Positions 10,579 to 22,500 of a stretch of 64,000 nt of DNA are shown in pieces. The DNA is from Anarhynchus alexandrinus. Its lineage: Eukaryota; Chordata; Aves; Charadriiformes; Charadriidae. The DNA lies in assembly GCA_008711295.1 (NCBI GenBank), contig VUYV01000511.1:110584-174583 (forward strand), in the 5' to 3' direction. The position numbers and the translations under genes are program-made. The notes under the pieces were generated by a model. That model worked only from the letters and a program-made list of their open reading frames with translations, was not told where the DNA came from and ran no database searches. The stretch's first letter is position 1. Each line of letters opens with the position of its first letter.

Positions 10579-13500
10579 GTATCAGGCGCCAGAGCCCGTC
10601 CCCGATGCTCCGTGAGCGGCGGCCGCCGCCCCCTCCGCCGGCGCCGCTCCCTGCGCGCGGGCTGCCGGCCGTTCCGCCCCTAACGGCCGCCCCTCTCGGA
10701 GGGGAACGGGCCTTCCCCGCCCGGCCCGCGGGGCTGCCCTGCCCCGGTGCCGCCGTGGGGCGGCGGGCCCCTGAGCTCTCCCGGCCGGCTGCGCTCCAGC
10801 CGGAGCGGGGGGCTGGTCAGCACTGAACCGCTGTTTTTTGTGGCAGCGTGAAGTGTTTGGGGTCCAAAGGTTGCCTCTTCTTGAGGATGAGGTGAAGGCA
10901 AGCTTGGGCAGGCGGAGGAGGTGCGAGTTTGCAGGTGCCGGGGGAACACAGTATTGCCGAGTGCTGGCTGGGTAAGCTGGCGTGAGGAGCAAGGTGGCCT
11001 TGGATGCAAAGCATCCAGTAGGACAAATAATGGGTTCACCTACACCGGGGAAGCGAAGCTAGTAGTGCTTTCCCTTGCTTCTCCACTTCCCAGTCAGGCC
11101 TGAGGCTTAGTTATCTCTTTGGCTGTGAACATTTGTTGAGGTCCTGGTCTTACTGAGTTTTCTTTGGTGGATGTGGGAGGTTCAGTGGTGTTGCAGGGTC
11201 TTAGAAGTGAGGACACTTGATTCCACACTTGGCTCATGTCTGTTCCCATTCTCCTGCAGCTGCCCTAGGTGACTTTGCTTCCTGTTTCTGGTGCTGCTTA
11301 AGGGAGTATTTGCAAAGACTTCTGGCCCATAGTGGAGAATGCTTTTCCTTTCCAAGGTGCTCAAGATGATTCCTTAAATTGGGGAGCCTTGCTTAATACA
11401 GAACTCTTCATTCTTGTTTCTTCACTAAAAGGAAGAGGAGCCTGTCCATCTTGAATGGTATAGTTCTTCAACGGTCTTGAGAAAAAAAGCCAGCACTTTA
11501 GTTTTGTGTAGCCCAACATCAGAGTATTTGGCACAAGGCACTTGACTATATTTAACACCTTTCTTTAGATTACAGAATGATGTTTCTTTAAATACTATTC
11601 TTCTTGGAACTGCTAGTAAAAAAAAACCATACAGAATCTAAATTGTTCACATATACATACGCTTGTTTAATGCTTCCACAAGATCATTTAAAGAAAACTG
11701 TATTCACTTGGGGTTTTGTAGGTCACAGAGTTCATATTTCTTGTTGCTTTCTACAGTGGCTCTGCTGTACCTTGGAGATTAAAAATGTCTCAGGATAAGG
11801 TAATTGAAGGACTTTCCTGCTTGATTCCTGAACGAAACTTTGCAATGCAGATCTCTTGACTATAGCTTCTGAAAGTTCCAGCTGCTGGATCCTCTTCTAG
11901 TATCACGGTCTCCAAAAGCTTTCTTTGAACTTCATCTTGCAACTTTCAGCCTGTGATGTTTCATTGGTTCTTTGTGGAAACTATCTTTTGGTATTATCCC
12001 ACTTCATGTGCAACAGCTCCAGGGCATTGTGAGATCACCTTTGTAGATAACTCTCCTCTTTGTGCAAATGATCAGTTGTTCAATTGGCTGTTTATTGTGT
12101 GCAGGTGGAACCAGAGAGTAGCCCTGGGAAGGTCTCTGTGTGTTCACTTAATTGCATTGTTGAAGCCAAGGACAGAGGTAGACAAGAGCTGGATAGACTC
12201 AAGGAGAGCCAAGGGAACTAAGTGCCAAAGGATCGCTTTCCCTCTCAGTTTATAGAGCAGTCCAGAAGAAGGATGTATCTTTTCAGAGTATCTTCTTCCC
12301 CTCAAGTTGCAGCTTCTGGCTTTCTCACACAACCCTGATGGAAGTAGTAGTCAAAAGGCTCTTACAACTTGTGACAGCCTTTGGTGGATCACACTGCAAC
12401 TTGGGTATCTCAGTGCAGCACAACTGAGCTAGTTCATTCTGTGTTTCATCACTGCACCTGACATGTTCCTGCATTAGTAGCTGTGGCAGAAAAAAGGTGT
12501 AGAAAACTACCACACTGCTTTTTCTTACTAGGGAAACTCTGTGCTTGGAAGTCTTCCTGTGGTGCTCTTGCAAGTTTCTTCTCTTGCCTTTGTGGTGCCT
12601 GAGCAGCAGAGTGGGAATACTGCAGGGCAAAAGCCTGTGCTTAGCAATGTCAACTGACTTTTGACCTTTCAAATATATTCAGTCATCAGACTGAAAAGAT
12701 TAGCCATTGCTGTTATACACTGGATCTTGTCTTTTATGCATCTGGCAGAGGTATTCCCAAACACTATACAGACGCTTTTAATTTATATCTGCAAAAGCTA
12801 GACTCAAACATGTCAAGTGAATACAAACTGCTGTTGAAGAAACCAGGATTCAAGGAATGGAAAGATGGAACTGTCAGTATCCTCATTGCTGCAGGGTAGA
12901 GGTACTCTATGAAGTGACTAGGAAATAGATTTCTTGAGTATCACTTTTCACCACAGTGATTTTAGCTCAGATTTGTGAACTATAGAAGTAAGTCTTAAAG
13001 GGCTTTTTCTTCTATGCTTTTTATGTGTTTCCCTGAAGTGTTTGTCAAGCTTTTCTCTCTGGATTATCTGCTGCTACCAGTAAAAAGTATTTATGCGTTA
13101 GAGTATAGTTAAGGTCTTCTGAATTGGTACAGACCTTGACTTTATTGTGAGCTCTGCTTATGTTCCAGAACCAGTCATAAATAGTTTTGGGGAGAAGAGG
13201 GGAGAGACAGAAATAGCACTGAATACAAGCAGGAACTTGATTAATCAAGGAAGAAGTTGCACCTTTTCCATATTTGTTCATTGTTCTTCAAACCTTAACT
13301 ATACTTAAGTAACTAATCTTCCAAGTTAATTATTGAGTAAGAATTATGTTCTATTTCACCAAAGTGTTGAGATGGTAAAATAACTTCTTGTTTCTTGGCA
13401 ATTCAGGCTTTGAATTGGATGTTCTTTCAACTTGCTACCACTACTGTCTACCTGAACAGAATACTTTAAAAAGCATGCACATCTGATGCTCTCATGAGAG

Positions 13501-16500
13501 GATGTGATGTTTTATGCATGTTCTAACAAATCGCTTTTATTTATTCCTTTGTCTTGCTTCTCTTATTTTTCAGCTTCGAGCTCAGAACCAAGTACTGAAA
13601 AAAGGGGTTGTAGATGAGCAAGCAAACTCTGCTTCTCTGAAGGTAATCTCTAAAAACTGCTCATGTCAGATGTATTAAGCTGTGACAAAATAGGTAAATG
13701 GAAAGGATAAATGGGAATACATTTTACTTGAAGTATTGTGATTAAAAGAAGGAACTTGATTTAGTAACAGGATTTCTGTTCTGCAGCTAGTTTTAATTTG
13801 TTCTCTGTAGGTGCTGACTTTGTAAAAGTGGGAGGTTGCTTCTTGATGATTAATTTATAGAATGAAGTACCTACTTGTGTGATTTGTGGGCAGCTCAATG
13901 AAGTGAAATCAGTTTTTTAGTTTAAAAGCAATACTTTTTGCCTCTTCAGTGTTCAAATAGTGAAGAAAGCAATTTTTAATGTGTTCTTTTTTTAATGTGA
14001 TACTTTCTTTATTGCAAGTATGTGTGAAAGTAATTGTGAAAGTTTTAAAATTAAACTTTTTGGCCATTCAGGAGCAAGTGAAAATGAAGGATCAATCGCT
14101 GAGAAAACTGCAACAAGAAATGGACAGTTTGACCTTTCGAAATCAGCAACTTGCCAAGCGGGTGGAGTTACTTCAAGATGAACTTGCATTAAGTGAAGCT
14201 AGGGGCAAGAAGAACAAGGTGTGTGCTAAAGGCAAAAAAACTTGCTTAGCAGATGTCTGCTCCTCACCCATCACTGTCTTATCCTGATTTCTAGCAGTAG
14301 TTGCTTTGTGTCAAGGGTTGAGCTGAATGTTTTTGTCAGAACTTGTGTTACTAGCTGATGTTAGTGAACATACCCACAAAATGGGTATTGATACATATAT
14401 GCTAAATAGTTCTGTACTCTTTCTAGGCTATCAGCTAACTGATACTGAATTGCTGTCTCCCTTTCTAGATATTTATTAAGTGTTCAAACAGCTGGGAAAG
14501 GTCTTGGAGCTCTGTGATTAATCTACTGTTATGAAGAAAACTGATCACCCCTTGCTTCCTATCCCTACCTCCTTGCTTTGTAATTTTGGTGTTGGTGGTT
14601 AACTCTTCAGCCTGTGATTGTAGCTTTTTCTAGTCAACTTATTTGAATCTTGTCAAATGCTTTGAAGTCTAAAGTTTTAGCTAGTATTCCTTATGTTATT
14701 TCAAAATGACAGAATAATTTCAGTACTGCAATCTTTCTTTGCCAAAATGCTTGCTGATTAAACCTTGTTATACCATGATCTGTCTAAGATCAGCCATGTC
14801 TTCTGTAGGTAATATCAGAATTCCAGGGGTGGTGTGCCTGGACTTAAATAATTCTCAACTATCCTTTGCTACCCTCCTTTTATGAGGAAATCCCTCTTAA
14901 CTACTGTCATCTTTTCCTCTTGGTTAGCTCCCAAAATGCTGTAGCTATCAAGACTCGCATTAAAGAAACCATTCAACTGATTAGTAATATGATCATCTCC
15001 CTTACTTTTTCCCTAAACTCTTGTGCATTTTTTTTTTTTGCTATCCAGTTCCTTGACAAGCATAGTACCTCTGACTTACGTTATTCATGCACCATAGTAG
15101 ATTGTTCTTCAAAATGCAGTATGACCCTTCTTTTCTTTTATTTCACGTTACGTAACTTATTGCTTCACTAGACATGTTTCCAAATTTTGAAGGACTTCAG
15201 CCTGGCTTGAGTAGCTTTGCAAACCATTGCCACTGACTTACTTTCCTGTTCAACTGTCAGAAGGCACAGTTCTGTTTGTGGTTTTTTTGTTTTTGTTTTT
15301 TTTTAAGAAGTGTTTGTACTACCTTTTAAATATGTTCCCTTTAGTTTTACCTATAGCGCCTCACTGACTATGTACGTTGTATTGAAAATACCCCTACTAA
15401 ATTCCATGTCACCCTTACTTCAGAGACTTGCCATTGGGAGACCATGTAAGTCACATCTAAAACTATTTAGATTAAGATTCGGATAGACAATCTGTGTCAG
15501 ACTGCAATCCTTTTAGAAGTAGGAGAACATGTGCCTGTATCTCAGGGGTTGTAGTTCATAGGCTGACATCAAATGCAGAGGTGGCTTAGCTGTCCTAGCT
15601 GTCGCAAGCACTTGAAGTTTGGTGTTAAGTTTAAATGTAAACAGTCTCCCTTCTGTTTGGTGATGGTACTACCTTTGTTCAGCAGCGTGGTAGAGCAGAG
15701 AAGCAGTGTGGGGTTTGCTGGTGGTCTCTGAGTCTTTTGGGCAAAATTGGTGGAAGAATGAAGAAACAGTTGGTGGAGAGACGTCTGTATTCTCAGGGTA
15801 GTTGGTGGACGGTGACAACCCTGTCTTTTCCAGTGGCACCTTGTGCTACAGCCTGCTGTGAGATAATGCACTTTCAGTGATTATTCCTGGTCCCTGCTGA
15901 AACCAGACCAGCTTATACCTGAACACTCTATGGGGGTAGATGTGCCTTACACACAGCTACCAAACCAAATCAGCCTGTGTGCAGGCTGTGTATTACTGAC
16001 TGCATGGAACCGTGCCAGATTCAAATGATGTCAAATGGGCACCTGCTCATACAAGCAGTTTCATGTGTGTGTGAATGTGACACTTGAGTAGAGGCTTCCC
16101 TGCGTCCTTATCAAGTTAGCATTCTAACACTGTACAGCGAGAATGGTGTGAAGGAGAAAGCGCAGCTTTTAGGCTCATGCTGTGCAATATACTTACCTTT
16201 TGTTACATTAGTCAATGTAAGAAAGATAGGTACTCAATGCCTCTATTGGGAATTAGCAATGGGAAGTGTTTTCATATACTTGGGGATGGGCTATGGGATA
16301 CTCCCAGAGACTTGGAGACAATGAATGCATTTTCTTTCAAAAGAAAAGTACAGAATCCTCATCCCAGTTGAGTCAAGAGCAGAAAAGTGTCTTCAGTGAA
16401 GATCTGCAGAAGAAGATAGAAGAGAATGAACGACTACATATACTCGTGAGTGAAACTTTTTTAGCCTTTCTTTTTAGTTCAGAAAACCGGTCACACAAAA

Positions 16501-19500
16501 CACAAAGATAGAGAAAATAAATTGCAATCTGAAAACTAGTGGGTTTAAAAGATTAGTTGTATGCAAAATGGGATTAGATCAGATAGCTTGTTTCTAAAGA
16601 TGTTCACTGGACAAATGAGAAAGTGTTTTGACTTCAGATTCTTAAGACAATATGTGGAATAACTCACATGATATATGTTTTCTTATTTAGTTTTTTAACT
16701 TTTGGTGCCACTTAGCTACTCTACTGAAAATAGCCACATAGTTGGTGCTGGGTGGAAACTTCTTTTTAGTTCACTAACTGTTTCAGAATTGCCTTAAAGC
16801 TTAAAATACTTTCTGCAAGTTGCCGTAATTAAGTCGGGAATTACTTTACTGAAATGGAATGCGTTTTACTTTGGTTTAGAAAACTTGAGAAAAACCTTAC
16901 GGCTCAAGTTTAATTTTTCAGGTGTCTGCTATTAATTGGCAATGTATTTAAGGAATGCTTGGTACTACAAAACTTTAATAAACACAAAGTACTTTCTTCC
17001 TGAATCTTTTATCTGTGAATATCATCATAAAATTTCTATTTATCTGAGAACTAGTACTTGTTATTAACCTGGACTGGCAAATTAAATTGGTGTAACTCAT
17101 AGGACTGGATTCTGTAGTAAAATGAAACTTTCATAGGATCTCTGCTTTTCTTCTTTTAGTTCTTTGAAGCAGACGAGCAGCACAAACGTTTAGAAGCGGA
17201 GCTGAGAACTAAACTTGAGGTTTTGGAAACCGATGCTGCCCAGCATCAAGCTGTGGTGGACAGTTTAACAAGGAAATACACAGATACAGTAGAAAAGCTA
17301 CAGAACGATAAAGCCAAATTAGAAGTAAGGAGTTTTTCTGTTACTTGCAAGTTTGAAAAGTTTTTAAATGAAATGTCTTGCTATGTCAGTATTTACATTG
17401 TGAGATTATCTTCTTGCATAAAGATCAAGTCTCAGACACTAGAAAGAGAAGCTAAGGACTGTAGGCTTCGAACCGAAGAATGGTAAGTGTTTTTATTTAA
17501 TATAATAAAGAAATGATTTAAAGAAATAACTGCTATAAAAGATTAACTGGATTATTTTTAGAGAATAATACCTTTTAATAATAATAATTAAAAAAAGACT
17601 TTTACAAAACCCAAAATACTGGGCAGCAGCACATTAATGTCAAGACTGTGCAGGTCAGGCCCCTTTCTTTCTGCTGTCTATGTAACTAGACAATCAATAC
17701 CATAGATTCAGCTTTCAGTAAGACAAGTTTTGTTGCCAAGCTATTTTAAGTAACTGTGAAGTTGAAGGAAGCTTAAAGAATTTATTTGTAATGGAATGCT
17801 ATTAAAAGTAAAGAAACCACTGAACTTGTATGAAACAGAGGTATGTGAGGGTTTTTTTACAAACTGCTTCCAAAAACAGAGTTTGGGTAAAGTATGCTGT
17901 GACAACTGACTGAAAAGAGTTTCAAAAATCCCCCTTTACTCCAAAAGATTCTTGAATAATCACTTTTGCTTCAGGTATAACATGCTCAGCTAGAATATTT
18001 TAAAGTTTTTGTTGAAGGATTGTATTGTTAGTTTTGGAATACCTTCATTGTCTTGAAGACAAGTTGTAGAGAAGGGGAAGAAGTTGAGGACTGTGGGCCT
18101 AATCAAACTAGGGTGCACTTCCCTGAAGCTGATTATTAAGGTGCATTTTTTAAAAACATATGCGCAGTATAGATCTTTAATGGATAAAATGCTTACTGAA
18201 TGATCAGATGAAGAGTTCCTTTTTTCAAATGGTAACCTTGAAGTATGTATTCTAATTATTTTGATAGATGTGAAGATACTTGAATTCCAATAACCCTCCT
18301 CTAATACAGGTCAGGGTTTCATTAAGAATGATTTGCAAGAGGATGAAAGCTGTGTTTTGCTGCTGTTTGCTTTTTTTTTTGGTGGTGTTTGAAAAACAGT
18401 ATAGTCTTAATCTGCCACTATTCAGTTCAGAGCTTGTCTGTTGTGTTCTATGATGACTGGGTAATTAATGCCATTGTAAGAAATTGTCCCTACCATTTGA
18501 GAAGGCAGGCTTTTTAAAAATAATAAAGCCTGACACTTCTTTATTTTAAACAGTGAAATCAGTATCTAATGAACATGTGACGGAAGATGTCTTTGAGAGT
18601 ACTGCTCTTCTGTTTTCCCCACTCTTTCAGGGGAAGGAATCCATTTGCCTCTGACACCCATGCTTTATTCAGGAAAGCCAGGGGATATGAGACTTGACAG
18701 CCTGCATGCCTTGAAAATTAAAGGGTGGATGTAAAACAAGACATATCAAACTACTCGTTTGCCATTCCTTTATAGTACAAAAAGGAAACATCCATACTTT
18801 TGCAGTTTGTCTTTGAGTTTATTTTCTATCACACCCAATGCTACTGCAGTTCATGCTGTTCAGTTTCTATGCAATTTTGGGGCTACTCTTAAAGAAAAAT
18901 GTTTGTTAATGTGCATGAGCTACTTATTGGCCAGTTTCTTCATATCTTGCTTGTCTATTTTTGATTCTTTTTCCTTGTTAGTTCTGATAAATTTCCATGT
19001 ATCAAATATTCTTGTAAAAAAGGAAAAAACTGTCACTTTGACATCTTCCCCCCACCCTTCACTATATGTGCAGGAGTTCTAGATGTCAAACAGGAAGCAA
19101 AACAGTGAAGAATTTGGGGGCCTAAGTTGGGTAAGGTGTGGAATTTGGTCTGAATCAATATGCAGTAATCCTTGTTGATATATGTATATAATGCTGGAAT
19201 ATGTTACTGTTCATCTCAAGAATCTATACTAATGATATTAGTAGTAGTAGTAATTTAGGTTCAGATCTATATACACAATCAAATGCAACTGAAGCATGTC
19301 TAGAGAAAAATCACTTGAGAATGCATCAGAAACATAATTGCCAAGTCTTGTGGAAATGGGCCGTGTCATAGCAGTATTTAAATATGGGGCTTTGAAAAAC
19401 TTGTGAGGTATTTCTAATTGTGATGTGACATCGTTAACTGAATTATTGACAACTCACTACTTGCATATTGTAATACCGCATCGGATATGTAGTAACTAGT

Positions 19501-22500
19501 TTAAAGGTTCTTTTGCACTCCCATTTAAATTCCAGTAGAAAAGAATACCTTCATATAGCTTATACAATAATTGCAGAACTGGAAAATAACTCTGAAGTAA
19601 GTTGAGCTTCTCAAGAGTAGAATTTAGGATTTACAACTACTTATTGTATCTTTCACTGCATTTGTTGGGGATTAAAATACAAAGTCATATATTAAATACA
19701 AAGCAAAGGCGCAAAAATGATTCCTGCTGTCTTATTTCTGTCTAACTTCTGGAAAGAGACAGATACCTGTACACCCAAGGGTTGCTTATGGTGAGCTATG
19801 GTGTTGGTGATACAGATTAAATTTAAAAGGTTTACAGTGTGTGTGTGTGGTTTTTCGTTTTTCTTTTTGTTATTTAGCCAGCAACAGTTAAAGAATCTTC
19901 AAGCAGCTTTGGGCAGTAGACTGGAAGAATCCCTATGCATAATCAATGAAAAAGTACCTTTTAATGACACAAGTACGTATTGCCTTGGTCTGGGTTTCTT
20001 GTTTAATTTTGGGTATCGATCTGGAGGAAGTGCTCCTTAAAATGTATTAGCTGTAAGAAATGTTGGACATCTGAACAGACACTTGGAGATAATTGTAATA
20101 AGTAGTCATAATACTCATTATAATCTTGTTTAGTGGTCTTAAAATATCAAGTTTTTGTATTTATATATATCATGAAAATTAAAACTTGAAGGCTTTTGAG
20201 TAATTTGCAACTTGTCTTGCTTAGTGTTGACAAAATTTTGTAAAAGATGAAGGAATGCTGTCAATTTACTGCTTTCTTTGCAAAGATTTCTTTAGTTACT
20301 CATCTCAAAGAGTATTATTTTTGGCAGGGTATGTTCAAGAGTTACAGTAAGTTAAGATGGGGAAAAACTAGTGGCTGCAGAGATGTTGACTTAATGAGGC
20401 ATTGCATCAATAATGGTCTACACTTAGTATTAGTGGGAAGCATGTCTCATGTCTGACCAGAGAATGCCCAGACTGCTTCTTATCTGTGGTTTGTCTCAGA
20501 CTTGTTAATCTCTTCAGGGGAAAAAAAAACAAACACAAACTTTGGAATTTGGGGACTTTTACCTGAAGCAACCTTTTTTTGCTTCCTTTCCAACTACCAC
20601 TAGATAAACTGAAGTGCAGAGAATTCCATGAGGTTAGGAGGGCTCAGCCATTGTGTTGTTTTGGATCAAGAATGGGTTAGTATGTGCCAGATCGTTGATA
20701 TGTACTGGATGCTTTTATAAATAGCTTGAAAATTAGGTTGAACTTGGGCAGGCAGCAGTCTGTACTCTTCTGGCAGTGAGACTAGGAGGACCTGGAGTAG
20801 TGAAAAAGCTGAAAGTAGTGGAGAAGGAACAGAGAAGTGAAAACAGGCTGTTGAATTTCTGGGAGATTTTATTGGTAGCTTTTGCGTTTTTCATTGTTTA
20901 AAACTGGATGACAATGTTTAGGTTCTCTAAAAGGCATGCTTTTTTAGAAAGAATGGCAAAAAGGTTTAATATATGTCTCAAATTTACAGTTTTAAGAAAT
21001 ATTCTTGTTCTCTGAAAGCTGATTTGGTGGCGTGCTGCAGGGGTTCTTCCAAGTTCTCCACTGGGTTGGCAATCCAGTGAGCCTTGGCTTAGAAACACCA
21101 GAACGTCTTCTCTTTAGGAAATGTTGACTGTCATGCAGCATGTTATGGTTAGGTGTTGGTGCCTTGAGTTGATACCCTTTTCACTTCTTTCCTATTGCAA
21201 AGATCACTTTGCCTGGCATCTGCTGCGTATTTCTATTTCTCTGGTTTCTTTAGCTGATATTTTTTTTTACAGGTGGTTATCATTGTAGTGAGAACTTTGA
21301 TACAAATAACTTGTTTATCTGCTCACTCAGCTGCTATAGCATAATGCTTTGCTTGTGTAGAAAACACTGCAAATAGTGGACAGATCTTTAGTGACAGAAG
21401 AATGAGAGAAAGTCAGGAAATGTTTGCTATGGATTCAAACTGTCTTGCTATAGGCTCTGTTGTTGGTTTTAAGCATAACTAGCAGCTGACTTCAGTTTCA
21501 GTAACAATCAAATGACTTGTTGACTGCTAAGCATGATTTCAAGAGTAGAAAGATAAAGTTTTCTGAAGCGTTTCCTTATGAGTAGGATTTGGTAATTTTG
21601 GACAGTGCTTTTTGTTGTGAATACAACTACCTCTTCCCATGTGTTAATTGCCAAATGTGAATGGTACAAAAGGAGTAAGAAGCTGTGAATTTCCTTTGTG
21701 TGCAAATTTTAAACTAAAATGGTTATTATTGCATTTTAATTGAGGATGGATGTGATTCCTTTTAAATCTGCAAAAACTGTGCCAGCTGTTCTCTGGGTTC
21801 AAATATCCCTCTATCTCTTTAAAAATTGTGCCTGCTTGTAACTGAATAATCATTCTAATTGCTCTGTAACAGAATGCTGGAAATAAGTGGAGAGTACATT
21901 TTAATCTAAATTATCAACAAATCAAGTACAAACAGGAGCTTTTAAAAAAAAAAAAACAAAAACAAAAACAAACAAAACACATGCAAACCATTAAAAAAAA
22001 ACATATTCATCTTATTTGCCAGTCCCTGAAACATAATTGAAATTTGATTATAATCTTGAATTCTTCAAATCGTTGGGTTTGTTTTTTTAGATTTTCACTC
22101 TTGTTTTTCACTCTTGTTAGTGATGAATGCTGTTCTTTTGGGCAAGAGGATTCTGCTCTTACCTATCAAATTTAGTGTGTTCACATGGTTAAATTTGATT
22201 TACAGTCTGAGGCAAGTATGGAAGTGCTTTCTGTCCACCTAGTCACAGTTCTTAAGTGAGGATGTTTAGGCCTACTTTATTGAAGCCAATTGTCTGTATC
22301 TTTTTAGTTAACGTTACTTACATGAACTGTAATATTTCTGCAATGAAATCTTATATTTAAAAAAAATAATTACTATTTACCAATAAGTATCTCTTAAAAA
22401 ACAGTATTTAATAAATACATATAACTCAATTTTTGTCCTGTAGGATCTAATCGATACAATGCTCTGAATGTACCACTACACAATAGAAGATACCAGGTAA

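Larger units (their letters stand above)
9780..10830. promoter_or_regulatory. PPP1R21: CpG island promoter of PPP1R21
   Basis: About 1 kb of strongly GC-rich, CpG-dense sequence stands out from the AT-rich surroundings and covers exon 1 and its flanks. It holds an X-box at 10224-10237, CACGTG at 10267-10272, YY1-type sites at 10321-10333 and 10343-10354, and an ETS-type CCGGAAGTG at 10440-10448. There is no obvious TATA box. The pattern fits a broad, housekeeping-type promoter. The exact transcription start cannot be read; it most likely lies between about 10250 and 10500. The island reaches ~740 bases upstream of the ATG, so divergent transcription is possible. Confidence 0.85.

Noticed and set aside
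9873..10615. Several ORFs on both strands in the CpG island
   Set aside because: Pro/Ala/Arg/Gly-rich frames expected from GC-rich promoter DNA; only the frame starting at 10519 continues into conserved exons.
16177..16511. Upstream extension of exon 4 as an alternative start
   Set aside because: The frame is open but the upstream residues match nothing in PPP1R21; the acceptor at 16343 gives the conserved protein.
17577..17590. Short AAT, TAG, TG and CT microsatellites at 17577, 19238, 19837, 38030, 58695 and 61970
   Set aside because: Each is only a few units long and common in vertebrate introns; not worth separate entries.
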